From the NCBI RefSeq assembly GCF_016429255.1, contig NZ_JAELUG010000041.1, positions 1-49,095 of the forward strand: a stretch of 49,095 nt of DNA, in the 5' to 3' direction. The notes under the pieces were generated by a model that worked only from the letters and a program-made list of their open reading frames with translations, ran no database searches and was not told where the DNA came from. The first letter of the stretch is position 1. Each line of letters begins with the position of its first letter. The position numbers were made by a program, and so were the translations under genes. The stretch is from Rhizobium sp. ASV8. GTDB taxonomy: Bacteria > Pseudomonadota > Alphaproteobacteria > Rhizobiales > Rhizobiaceae. This document shows positions 7,597-15,918 of this stretch, piece by piece.

Positions 7597-8943
7597 TCAC
7601 TGCGCGGCTTCGGCGGCAGCTGTGAAGAAGCGGTTTTCCGGGCGCGGCAAGCCGAGGTGTTCGCGCAAAGTCGTGCCTTCGTAGTCTCGGCGGAAAATAC
7701 CGCGGCGCTGAAGCTCTGGAACAACACGGGTCGTCACGTCAAGCAGGCCCTGCGGCAGGAAGGGGAAGACGACGTTGAAACCGTCGGAGCCTTCCTCGTG
7801 CAACCACTGTTCCATCTCGTCTGCGATGCTCTGCGGCGTGCCGACGAAGGCGAGGCCGGCATAGCCGCCGAGGCGCTGGGCAAGCTGACGTACGGTGAGC
7901 TTTTCGGCTTCGGCAAGGGCGATGACGCGTTCGCGGCCGCTTTTGCTGGCGTTGGTTTCCGGCGTTTCCGGCAACGGAGCATCCGGATCGAACTTCGAGG
8001 CATCGTGCCCGAGTGCGATCGAAAGCGACGCAATGGCGCTGTCATAGTGAACGAGACTATCGAGCTTTGCCCGCTTGGCCTTCGCCTCCTCGATGGTATC
8101 GCCGACGACGATGAAGGCGGCGGGCAGGATCTTCAGGTGATCCGGATTGCGGCCGATTGCCTTCATGCGTCCCTTGATATCGGCAAAGATCGACTTGCCG
8201 TCGGTGAGATCGCGGGGTGCGGCAAAGACCGCTTCTGCCGTTTCGGCGGCAAGCTGACGGCCGGCGTCGGATTGTCCTGCCTGAACGATGACGGGCCAGC
8301 CCTGCGGCGGACGGGCGATGTTGAGCGGACCACGAACGCTGAGTTCCTCGCCCTTGTGCCCAAGCACATGCATCCGCTCGGGATCGAAGAAGATGCCGCT
8401 CTCGGGATCGCGGATGAAGGCGTCGTCGGCAAAACTGTCCCAGAGGCCGGTAACGACATCGTAGAATTCGCGGGCGCGATGGTAGCGCTCGCCATGCTCC
8501 ATATGTTCTTCCAGTCCGAAGTTAAGTGCCGCGTCGGGATTGGATGTGGTGACGATGTTCCAGCCGGCGCGGCCGCCGCTGATGTGATCGAGCGAGGCGA
8601 AACGGCGGGCAATATGATAGGGGAGGTCGAAGGTCGTCGAGGCGGTGGCGACCAGACCGATCCTGTCGGTGACGGCGGCGAGCGCCGAAAGCAGGGTGAA
8701 TGGCTCGAAGGACGTAACGGTGTGGCTGCGTTTCAGCGCCTCGATCGGCATGTTGAGAACGGCCAGATGATCGGCCATGAAGAAGGCATCGAATTTCGCC
8801 TTTTCCAGCTCCTGCGCGAAGCTCTTGATATGCTGGAAATTGAAGTTGGCGTCCGGATAGGCGCGGGGATAACGCCAGGCACCGGTATGCAGGCTGACGG
8901 GACGCATGAAGGCCCCGAGCTTCAATTGCTTCTGTTCGGTCAT
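7597..8943 (-). CDS. LLM-class flavin-dependent monooxygenase (NtaA/SnaA/DszA/SoxA family)
   Basis: This is a 448-residue bacterial luciferase-like monooxygenase. The N-terminus (LKLGAFMRPVSLHTGAWRYP) and motifs RFASLDHISGGRAGWNIVTT, RYHRAREFYDVVTGLWDS and GPLNIARPPQGWPVIVQAGQS are diagnostic of the NtaA/SnaA/DszA subgroup, which uses FMNH2 from a partner reductase and O2 to oxidise N- or S-containing organics. No flavin reductase gene is adjacent. I chose ATG 8943 (MTEQKQ), preceded by a GAGAGAG stretch, over a start 16 codons upstream. The CMD-fold gene follows at once, and the LysR gene lies upstream on the same strand, 137 bp away. The substrate is unknown. Confidence 0.88.
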   Translation of the reverse strand: MTEQKQLKLGAFMRPVSLHTGAWRYPRAYPDANFNFQHIKSFAQELEKAKFDAFFMADHLAVLNMPIEALKRSHTVTSFEPFTLLSALAAVTDRIGLVATASTTFDLPYHIARRFASLDHISGGRAGWNIVTTSNPDAALNFGLEEHMEHGERYHRAREFYDVVTGLWDSFADDAFIRDPESGIFFDPERMHVLGHKGEELSVRGPLNIARPPQGWPVIVQAGQSDAGRQLAAETAEAVFAAPRDLTDGKSIFADIKGRMKAIGRNPDHLKILPAAFIVVGDTIEEAKAKRAKLDSLVHYDSAIASLSIALGHDASKFDPDAPLPETPETNASKSGRERVIALAEAEKLTVRQLAQRLGGYAGLAFVGTPQSIADEMEQWLHEEGSDGFNVVFPFLPQGLLDVTTRVVPELQRRGIFRRDYEGTTLREHLGLPRPENRFFTAAAEAAQ

Positions 8944-9080
8944 CGGCTCTCTCTCGAAAATCTTCAGGCTGTCACGACGCCGAAACGGCATCGAGAACGG
9001 AATGATGCCCTACGACGTAGGCGTGCGCCTCGCGCATTCAAAGAGCCGATTTCATTTATTTGATCGCTTTCGCGGAATAT

Positions 9081-9992
9081 TCATCCGGGCACGGTTTCGG
9101 CGCCGTTCTGTCCGGCGAAGACCTTGACCAGCCAGTCTATGAAGACGCGCACTCGCGGCGAAAGCTGCCGGCTGCGCGGATAGAGCATCGAGACAGGCGT
9201 TTGTGTCGGCGGGTAGTCCGGAAGGAGATGCAGCAACTCGCCCGATCGTAACGCTTCCTCGGCGTGATAGAGTGGAACCTGGATCAGGCCGAGGCCGAGC
9301 TTGGCGGCGGCGAAATAGCTCTCGGCTGCGTTGACGGAAATGGTGGCCGGCAGGGTGATCTCGCGGACCACGCCATCGATCTGGAATTCCAGCGGCAGCA
9401 GACCACCTGTTGCGGAGGAGCGGAAGCCGATCATGCGGTGGCCATCGAGCCTATCAGGATGAGCCGGCGTGCCGAAACGTTCGACATAGGCCGGCGCCGC
9501 GAGCGTCACTTCCTCCAGCATGACAACACGACGACCGATCATGTCGCTGTCTTGCAGCGCGCCAACGCGCAGCACGCAATCGATCCCTTCGCGGATCAGG
9601 TCGACGAACCGGTCGCCTTCGGTGATCTGCAGTTCTATGTCGGGATAGGTTTCGAGGAAGGAGGGCAGGTTCGGCAGCACGAAATGCCGGGCAAGCGTGC
9701 CATGCACGTCGACTCGCAACACCCCCTTCGGCTTGGCGCCGGCAAAGGCGCCTTCCGCATCCTCGATGTCGGAGAGGATGCGCAGGCAGCGCTGGTAATA
9801 GGCTTCTCCATCGAGTGTCGGGCTGACATGCCGCGTCGTGCGCTGCAGCAGGCGCACGCCGAGACGCGCCTCGACCTGCTTGATGGCATCCGTCACCGTC
9901 GAGCGGGGCAGGCCGGTATCTTCCGCCGCCAGCGTGAAGCTGCGCCGTTCCACGACCCGGCAAAACACCCGCATGGCATCGAATCTGTCCAT
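9081..9992 (-). CDS. LysR-family transcriptional regulator
   Basis: This 303-residue LTTR has an N-terminal winged helix (MDRFDAMRVFCRVVERRSFT...LPRSTVTDAIKQVEARLGVRLLQRTTRHV, residues 1-58) and a C-terminal periplasmic-binding-protein-like effector domain (about residues 90-295). It falls in the AaeR/DmlR-like group by its first helix. It is divergent from the SDR pair starting at 10114, the classical arrangement for a LysR protein that controls its neighbour and itself. Two direct copies of GCCGATTA at 10022-10029 and 10033-10040 lie in the shared 121-bp promoter. The LLM/CMD pair downstream on its own strand is a second possible target. Confidence 0.92.
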   Translation of the reverse strand: MDRFDAMRVFCRVVERRSFTLAAEDTGLPRSTVTDAIKQVEARLGVRLLQRTTRHVSPTLDGEAYYQRCLRILSDIEDAEGAFAGAKPKGVLRVDVHGTLARHFVLPNLPSFLETYPDIELQITEGDRFVDLIREGIDCVLRVGALQDSDMIGRRVVMLEEVTLAAPAYVERFGTPAHPDRLDGHRMIGFRSSATGGLLPLEFQIDGVVREITLPATISVNAAESYFAAAKLGLGLIQVPLYHAEEALRSGELLHLLPDYPPTQTPVSMLYPRSRQLSPRVRVFIDWLVKVFAGQNGAETVPG

Positions 9993-10021
9993 CTATTTGT
10001 TCGCCAATTTCGGATAGTGAT

Positions 10022-10040
10022 GCCGATTAATGGCCGATTA
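10022..10040. promoter_or_regulatory. Direct repeat in the LysR/SDR divergent promoter
   Basis: GCCGATTA occurs at 10022-10029 and again at 10033-10040, an 11-base period placing both on one face of the helix. It lies between the LysR start (9992) and the SDR start (10114). A binding site for the LysR protein is plausible but unproved. Confidence 0.35.
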
Positions 10041-10113
10041 TCCGCCGTATGAAAAGGGGCATCTTCTCCTCATCGAAACGCGCCACGGCGCAGAGCAACG
10101 AAGGATGAGGAAA

Positions 10114-10854
10114 ATGAGTAGCAATTCCAAAAAGGTAGCGATCGTCACCGGCGCATCGCGCGGTATCGGCACAGCCATTGCCGAGCGGCTGGCCGAGGAT
10201 GGCTTCACTGTTGTCATCAACTATTCCGGCAGCGAGGCCGCCGCCGAGGAACTGGCTCGCAAGATCGAGGAGAAAGGCGGCAAGGCGCTGACCGCGAAGG
10301 CCGATGTTTCCGATGTCGACGCCGTGCGCCGCATGTTCGATGCGGCCGAGGCAGCCTTCGGCGGTGTCGATGTCCTCGTCAACAATGCCGGCATCATGCA
10401 GCTTGCCAAGATCGCCGATGCCGACGACGCTCATTTCGACCGCCACATCGCCATCAACCTCAAGGGCACGTTCAACACGCTGCGCGAGGCCGGCAGGCGG
10501 CTGCGCGACGGCGGCCGCATCGTCAACTTTTCGACCAGCATCGTCGGCCTGAAACTCGAAACTTACGGTGTCTATGCGGCAACCAAGGCCGGCGTTGAGG
10601 CGCTCACCGGCATCATGGCGAAGGAACTGCGCGGTCGCTCGATCACGGTCAATGCGGTCGCTCCCGGCCCGACGGCCACGGATCTCTTCCTCAACGGTAA
10701 AAGCGATGAACTCATCGACCGCATGGCCAAGATGAACCCGCTGGAGCGCCTCGGCACACCGCAGGACATTGCCGCTGCCGTTTCCTTCCTCGTCGGCCCG
10801 GATGGTGGCTGGGTCAACGGCCAGACGTTGCGTGCCAATGGCGGCATGATCTGA
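10114..10854 (+). CDS. SDR-family oxidoreductase (3-oxoacyl reductase-like)
   Basis: This is a 246-residue classical short-chain dehydrogenase. It shows the NADP-type Rossmann motif TGASRGIG near residue 13, NNAG near residue 90, the catalytic Ser in FSTSIVG, and Tyr-x3-Lys in YGVYAATKAG. It ends with the typical GGWVNGQTLRANGGMI. I chose ATG 10114, which follows AAGGATGAGGAAA; the upstream extension lacks family similarity. It is the first gene of a two-gene rightward unit, divergent from the LysR regulator. The reaction is an NAD(P)-dependent alcohol/ketone interconversion of unknown substrate. Confidence 0.88.
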   Translation: MSSNSKKVAIVTGASRGIGTAIAERLAEDGFTVVINYSGSEAAAEELARKIEEKGGKALTAKADVSDVDAVRRMFDAAEAAFGGVDVLVNNAGIMQLAKIADADDAHFDRHIAINLKGTFNTLREAGRRLRDGGRIVNFSTSIVGLKLETYGVYAATKAGVEALTGIMAKELRGRSITVNAVAPGPTATDLFLNGKSDELIDRMAKMNPLERLGTPQDIAAAVSFLVGPDGGWVNGQTLRANGGMI

Positions 10855-10933
10855 GCCAACTTGGCGGCAGGGCAACGCCTGCCGCCCTCCAACCCATCGC
10901 GAAAAGCAGCCAATCCAGCAAAGGAACAGGATC

Positions 10934-11836
10934 ATGAGCAAGCAAGTCATTGTCATCACTGGCGCGTCGAGCGGCTTCGGCGCTCTGACGGCACGCGCTC
11001 TCGCCAAGGCAGGGCATACCGTCTATGCGGGCATCCGCGAAACCAAGGGACGCAATGCGACGCAGGTTGCGGCAGCCGCAGCATTTGCCGCAGAGAACGG
11101 CGTCGATCTCAGGACAGTCGAACTTGATGTCGCCTCGGATGCCTCCGTCGATGCCGGCATTGCCGCCGTCGTCGCCGAGCAGGGACGCATCGACACCATC
11201 ATCCACAATGCCGGCCACATGTCCTTCGGCCCGGCAGAGGCATTCACGCCGGAGCAGTTTGCCGAACTCTACGACATCAATGTGCTCAGCACCCAGCGTG
11301 TCAATCGGGCCGTGCTGCCCCATATGCGCAAGGAAGGGAAGGGGCTGGTCGTCTGGGTTTCCTCGTCCAGCACCCGTGGTGGCACGCCGCCCTATCTCTC
11401 GCCTTACTTCGCAGCCAAGGCGGCGATGGATTCGCTTGCCGTCTCCTACGCTTCGGAGCTGGCCCGTTGGGGCATCGAGACCGCCATCATCGTGCCCGGC
11501 GCCTTCACCAAAGGCACCAACCACTTTGCCCATTCCGGTTCGCCGGCAGACAAGGCCCGTGCCGCTGAATACGACAACGGCCCATATGCCGGCGTTCCTG
11601 ACCAGGCATTGAAAGGGCTGGCCTCACTGGAACCGGCGGATGCCGATGCCGCTTCGGTGGCGACTGCGATCGTCGATGTCGTCGATATGCCATTTGGTAC
11701 GCGACCCTTCCGGACACATATCGATCCCTCCGAGGATGGTGCGGAAGCCGTCAATGGCGTTGCCGACCGGGTGCGCGCAGAACTATTCCGACGCATCGGT
11801 CTGGAGGATTTGCTGCGGCCCATCGCGAGGGGCTGA
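10934..11836 (+). CDS. SDR-family oxidoreductase
   Basis: This is a 300-residue short-chain dehydrogenase that is longer than the classical 250 by a C-terminal extension. It shows TGASSGFG near residue 9, HNAGHMSFGPAE near residue 93, catalytic Ser in WVSSSSTRGG and Tyr-x3-Lys in SPYFAAKAAMD. The remaining C-terminal half (GAFTKGTNHFAHSG onward) is typical of SDRs that replace a retinol-dehydrogenase-like substrate lid. It follows the first SDR by 79 bp and is probably co-transcribed under the LysR protein. A long hairpin follows at 11869-11893. Confidence 0.87.
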   Translation: MSKQVIVITGASSGFGALTARALAKAGHTVYAGIRETKGRNATQVAAAAAFAAENGVDLRTVELDVASDASVDAGIAAVVAEQGRIDTIIHNAGHMSFGPAEAFTPEQFAELYDINVLSTQRVNRAVLPHMRKEGKGLVVWVSSSSTRGGTPPYLSPYFAAKAAMDSLAVSYASELARWGIETAIIVPGAFTKGTNHFAHSGSPADKARAAEYDNGPYAGVPDQALKGLASLEPADADAASVATAIVDVVDMPFGTRPFRTHIDPSEDGAEAVNGVADRVRAELFRRIGLEDLLRPIARG

Positions 11837-11868
11837 GACCTCACCGCCACCTTCCAGCGTGTCAAATC

Positions 11869-11893
11869 GCCGCTTCTGTGCCACAGGAGCGGC
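11869..11893 (+). terminator. Hairpin after the SDR pair
   Basis: GCCGCTTCTGT and ACAGGAGCGGC form an 11-bp stem with one mismatch and a 3-base loop, 33 bp after the SDR stop codon. There is no T-run after it, so it may stabilise the 3' end or terminate with help. Confidence 0.45.
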
Positions 11894-11991
11894 AATGACT
11901 TACGTTCGTCGAGACTATTTTGTGCAGTACGGCATTCCAAGCCTTAGAATTTCGTACTAAAGCGAATCCTTCATAGGGTCGGGAGATATCC

Positions 11992-13203
11992 ATGGACGCG
12001 AAGGACATCGGCGAAATTGCCAGCTGGCTTATGCAGGCCGGTCTCAAGGGGATGGCGGAAGTCGATATCCTCTCGGGTTTCTGCGACCAGTGCTGCGCGC
12101 ACGGCCTCAAGCTTGATCGCGCTATGGCGCTGATGGATACGTTGCATCCGGTCTATGAAGGCCGGGCCTTCCGTTGGGATGGTAACCAGGTGATCGAGCG
12201 CGAGTTCGAATATGGCCCGTCGCATCAAGGGATCGCCTCCGAAAACTGGGTCCGTTCTGCTTTTTATCACATGCTGACGACGGGCGGAGACGAAGTGCGC
12301 CGTCGGATCGGCTTCGGCGAACCAACGGACTTTTTCGGGCTCGATAAGCTCAAAGAGGATGGTCACACCGATTATATCGCCATGGTGCATCGCTTCGAAG
12401 AGGGCGGCACGATCGGCGAGATGGACTGCTTCTACTCCAACTTCGCCACCGCAGCCGAAGTCGGGTTCCCGGAAGAGGATCTGCGCGTGCTGCGCAAGCT
12501 GACGCCGGCGCTTGCGCTTGCAATCAAGTGCACCGGCATGAGCCGCATCGCCCGTACCATCGCGGAGGTCTATCTCGGGGAAGATGCCGCGCGGCATGTG
12601 CTCGAGGGAAAGATCACCCGAGGCAAGACGGAGCGGATTTCGGCCGCCCTCTGGTTTTCCGATCTCGCGAACTATACACGCATTTCGGACACCGCCGAGC
12701 CGGATGATATCATCCCGATGCTGAATGCCTATGCGGATGCGGTCATCTCGTCGATCCATGAGGCGGGCGGTAATGTGTTGAAGCTGATCGGTGACGGCAC
12801 GCTGGCGATCTTCAAGGCGCGGAATTCCGCGGATGCCTGCGCCGCCGCCCTGATGGCGGAATCGCTGCTGCGTCAGCGGCTGCGCGACCTCAATTCGCAG
12901 CGGCAGATCGAGGGTAGGCCGGTGACGGATGTCTATCTCGGCCTGCATATCGGCGATGTCTTCTACGGCAATATCGGCAGCATGGACCGGCTTGATTTCA
13001 CGGTCATCGGACCTGCCGTCAACGAGGTCAGCCGCATTGCCTCGATGTGCCGTTCGGCCGATCGCAACATCTTGATGTCGTCGAATTTCGTCGAGGCGCT
13101 GTCCACCAACCGAGGCAACGATCTCGTCTCGGTCGGCCGCTATGCGCTGCGTGGCGTCAACCGGCCGCAGGAACTGTTCACGCTGCTATCCTCGGCCGCC
13201 TGA
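11992..13203 (+). CDS. Class III adenylate cyclase
   Basis: This 403-residue protein has a C-terminal class III nucleotidyl cyclase domain (about residues 210-395). The metal-binding aspartates are Asp224 in WFSDLANYT and Asp268 in LIGDGTLAIF. The purine-selecting pair is Lys264 and Asp335 (LDFTVIG), the adenylate rather than guanylate pattern. The transition-state Asn/Arg are in AVNEVSRIASM. The first about 200 residues form a soluble domain that I do not recognise; it contains FCDQCCAHG and may be the sensor. No membrane segment is seen. GGGAG precedes the ATG. Rhizobia carry many such cyclases, and the signal for this one is unknown. Confidence 0.92.
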   Translation: MDAKDIGEIASWLMQAGLKGMAEVDILSGFCDQCCAHGLKLDRAMALMDTLHPVYEGRAFRWDGNQVIEREFEYGPSHQGIASENWVRSAFYHMLTTGGDEVRRRIGFGEPTDFFGLDKLKEDGHTDYIAMVHRFEEGGTIGEMDCFYSNFATAAEVGFPEEDLRVLRKLTPALALAIKCTGMSRIARTIAEVYLGEDAARHVLEGKITRGKTERISAALWFSDLANYTRISDTAEPDDIIPMLNAYADAVISSIHEAGGNVLKLIGDGTLAIFKARNSADACAAALMAESLLRQRLRDLNSQRQIEGRPVTDVYLGLHIGDVFYGNIGSMDRLDFTVIGPAVNEVSRIASMCRSADRNILMSSNFVEALSTNRGNDLVSVGRYALRGVNRPQELFTLLSSAA

Positions 13204-13230
13204 TCCGCGGCAGCACGGCGTTTTGTCTGC

Positions 13231-13677
13231 CTATCGCGCCGAGCTCAGTTCCTGGGCTAGTCCGATCAGAAGTCCTTCGGGTCCACGGATGTAGCAGAGC
13301 CGATGGGCATTCTTATACTCGACAACTTCGTCGACGAGTTGCGCGCCGAGCGTGCGCAGCCTTGCAAGTGTCTCATCGATGTCGTCGACGGCGAACATAA
13401 CGCGCAGATAGCCGAGAGCGTTCACCGGGGCGTTGCGGTGGTCTGCGATGACAGCTGGCCTGATGAAGCGGGAGAGCTCGAGCCGGCTGTGTCCGTCCGG
13501 CGTGCGCATCATGGCAATTTCGACCTGCTGATCGCCCAGCCCCGTAACGCGTCCGGCCCATTCTCCTTCGATCGTGGCCCGCCCTTCGAGCTCGAGGCCG
13601 AGTTCGAGAAAGAAATCGATCGCCGCTCCGAGGTCTTCGACGACAATTCCGACATTGTCCATTCGCTTGAGTACCAT
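13231..13677 (-). CDS. VOC-family (glyoxalase/bleomycin-resistance fold) protein
   Basis: This is a 148-residue single VOC module: MDNVGIVVEDLGAAIDFFLELGLELEGRA at the start and a second beta-alpha-beta unit with LRVMFAVDDIDETLARLRTLGAQLV and RLCYIRGPEGLLIGLAQEL. Metal ligands of glyoxalase I are not all obvious: the first strand has Asn in place of His. It is convergent with the cyclase gene, 27 bp apart, and otherwise unlinked. The function is unknown. Confidence 0.8.
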   Translation of the reverse strand: MVLKRMDNVGIVVEDLGAAIDFFLELGLELEGRATIEGEWAGRVTGLGDQQVEIAMMRTPDGHSRLELSRFIRPAVIADHRNAPVNALGYLRVMFAVDDIDETLARLRTLGAQLVDEVVEYKNAHRLCYIRGPEGLLIGLAQELSSAR

Positions 13678-13774
13678 GGCGCCGATCTCCCGAGTGTTGC
13701 CCGACTCTACAGGGTGTTGACAGGCCGAACAACGGAGGATTGAATTGCCTTAAGCGCCCGAGGTTATTCGTCTC

Positions 13775-15742
13775 TCAGCGATGGCCTGCTGCAAACATCG
13801 GCCCGCCCTTGTTCGACGGGAAGCCGTAGCCGTTGATCATCACAAGATCGATGTCGCTGGCGCGGGCGGCAATGCCTCGTGAAAGCAGAGCATCGCCCTC
13901 ATTGGTCATCGCCTTCAGCAGGCGGGCAACAATTTCGTCGGCGGTAAACTGCTTCGGCGTGATGCCTTTTTCGGCGCGGGCGGCTTCGATCATGGCCGTC
14001 ACGTCTGGATCGACAGTCCGCTTGCCATCGGGATATGTGTACCAGCCGTGCCCGGTCTTCTGGCCGAAACGTCCGGCTTCGCAGAGCCGGTCGGGGATGA
14101 CGACATAACGTTCCGAAGGGTCGCGTGTCGCGGCCTGCCGCTTGCGGCGTGCCCAGGCGATTTCCAGGCCTGCCATGTCGAACACGGCAAACGGACCCAT
14201 CGGAAAACCATAGGCCTCCAGCGCCGCATCGATCTGCTGCGGCGAGGCGCCATCTTCGAGCATGTATTCGGCTTCGCGACGATAGGCGGAAAAGATGCTG
14301 TTGCCGATGAAGCCTTCCGTGACGCCGGAGACGATGGGCAGCTTGCCCAGCCGCTTTGCAAGCGCAAGGGCCGTCACCAGCACGTCGGGCGCCGTCCGCT
14401 TGCAGTTCACCACTTCAAGCAGCCGCATGATATGCGCGGGCGAGAAGAAGTGCAGCCCGACGACACGTTCCGGTCGTGCAGTGGCGGCGGCGATGACATC
14501 CGGGTCGAGGTAGCTGGTATTGGTGGCAAGGATGGCGTCGCCCCGAACAATCGCATCGAGGCGCTGGAACAATTCCGTCTTGACGGTGAGATCGTCGAAG
14601 ACGGCCTCGATGACGATGTCGGCCTGCGACAGCTGCTGCATATCGGCCGTAACGGTCAAGCGGCCAACGCGGTCCTCGCGGCCAGCCGCATCGAGGCGGC
14701 CGGATTGCACGGCCTTGTCGAGCAGGCCGACGATCCGTTCGCGGCCTTTTTCTGCAACTTCTGGGCTCTGTTCTACGCCGATGATGCGGTAGCCACCATT
14801 GAGTGCCGCAACGGCGATACCAGAGCCCATGAGACCCGTGCCGACGATGCCGATCGTTTCGATCCTGCGCGGCGCGACCGCTTCCAGTCCCTCGACCTTG
14901 CCTGCGGCCCGCTCGGCGAAGAAGACGTGACGCAAGGCGGCAGCCTCTTCACTGTCGCGAAGCTCGATGAAGGTGCGGCGCTCTTCGGCCAGTCCTTCCG
15001 TCAGGGAGGTGGTCGCTGCCAGGCGGATAAGCCGGACGGCTTCGGAGGGCGCCCGTTGACCGCGGGCCTTGCGCAATGCGTCCGTTGCGGCCTTGTCGAT
15101 GATGTCGGCTGCTTCCGCAGGGATGGGCAACAGGCCGGTGCGGCGAAGGGTGGAGCTGTCGATTGCCTTGATATCTGCGACGGCTTCCGTGACCGGAACG
15201 CCGCTGGACAGGCTATCGATGATGCCGAGCTTCACTGCTTCGGCGGCGGAGACCATGCGCCCGCTCGTGATCACGTCGATGGCCGCGGCGATACCGATCA
15301 GGCGGGGCAGGCGCTGCGTGCCGCCGGCGCCGGGAACGATGCCGAGCTTGACCTCGGGCAGTCCGAGCTTGGCTGACGGGGCAGCATGGCGGCGATGGCA
15401 GGCAAGCGCCACTTCCAGGCCGCCGCCGAGTGCGGCGCCATTGATGGCTGCGGCAACGGGTTTGGCAAAGGTTTCGATGCGCGAGATGACATCGGGCAGC
15501 AGCGGTTCGACCGGCGGCTTGCCGAATTCCTTGATGTCGGCGCCGCCGATGAAAGTGCTGCCTGCGCCGGTCAGGACGATGCCCTTGACCGCACCGTCCT
15601 TCCCCGCGTGATCGAGCGCGGCCATCAGGCCGGCTCTCACATCTGCGGAGAGCGCGTTGACCGGTGCGTTGTCTATGGTGACGACCAGGATGCCATCGGC
15701 GAGCGCCGCCGAGATGGTGTCCGAAAAGCGCAATGCCGACAT
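13775..15742 (-). CDS. Fused enoyl-CoA hydratase/3-hydroxyacyl-CoA dehydrogenase, short at the C-terminus
   Basis: This 655-residue beta-oxidation enzyme has a crotonase domain (about 1-280) with oxyanion/acid residues in GGADIKEFG and LPEVKLGIVPGAGGTQRLPR. A 3-hydroxyacyl-CoA dehydrogenase follows: NAD loop IGIVGTGLMGSGIAVAALNG near residue 295, Ser in ATNTSYLD and catalytic His in GLHFFSPAHIMRLLE. The second C-terminal helical domain stops after GYGFPSNKGGPMFAAGHR. Relatives of this type usually run about 690-700 residues, continuing some 40 residues past GGPMF. No other frame continues the family sequence, so this is a real loss rather than a visible frameshift. As last gene of the leftward 2-aminobenzoyl-CoA operon, it would hydrate and oxidise the ring or ring-opened CoA ester. 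Confidence 0.9.
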   Translation of the reverse strand: MSALRFSDTISAALADGILVVTIDNAPVNALSADVRAGLMAALDHAGKDGAVKGIVLTGAGSTFIGGADIKEFGKPPVEPLLPDVISRIETFAKPVAAAINGAALGGGLEVALACHRRHAAPSAKLGLPEVKLGIVPGAGGTQRLPRLIGIAAAIDVITSGRMVSAAEAVKLGIIDSLSSGVPVTEAVADIKAIDSSTLRRTGLLPIPAEAADIIDKAATDALRKARGQRAPSEAVRLIRLAATTSLTEGLAEERRTFIELRDSEEAAALRHVFFAERAAGKVEGLEAVAPRRIETIGIVGTGLMGSGIAVAALNGGYRIIGVEQSPEVAEKGRERIVGLLDKAVQSGRLDAAGREDRVGRLTVTADMQQLSQADIVIEAVFDDLTVKTELFQRLDAIVRGDAILATNTSYLDPDVIAAATARPERVVGLHFFSPAHIMRLLEVVNCKRTAPDVLVTALALAKRLGKLPIVSGVTEGFIGNSIFSAYRREAEYMLEDGASPQQIDAALEAYGFPMGPFAVFDMAGLEIAWARRKRQAATRDPSERYVVIPDRLCEAGRFGQKTGHGWYTYPDGKRTVDPDVTAMIEAARAEKGITPKQFTADEIVARLLKAMTNEGDALLSRGIAARASDIDLVMINGYGFPSNKGGPMFAAGHR

Positions 15743-15774
15743 GATCTTGACCGCCTGTCTGGAGAGTTTTCACG

Positions 15775-15916
15775 CTTTGTTTTCACGCAATTCCAGACGC
15801 AAAACCGCTTCACACTTTTGCTGGAATTGCTCTAGAAACGCGAAAGCTCTCTATCTCTTTGTTTCCACGCATTTCGGACGAAAAACCGCTGCGCACTTTT
15901 CCTGGAATAGCTCCAG
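15775..15916. repeat. Tandem pair of dispersed Rhizobium palindromic repeats
   Basis: Two head-to-tail copies (15775-15835 and 15851-15916) share the pattern TCTTTGTTT-ACGCA-TTCC-GACG-AAAACCGCT-CACTTTT-CTGGAAT-GCTC. The element fills the gap inside an operon, between RidA and the hydratase/dehydrogenase fusion. The CTCCAG end of copy 2 is 2 bp from the RidA stop codon. Confidence 0.75.
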
Positions 15917-15918
15917 CG

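Noticed and set aside
10027..11533. Two long minus-strand open frames opposite the SDR genes
   Set aside because: They are antisense to two SDR genes with full catalytic motifs.
14048..15376. A 442-codon plus-strand open frame
   Set aside because: It is antisense to the hydratase/dehydrogenase fusion, whose motifs are clear.
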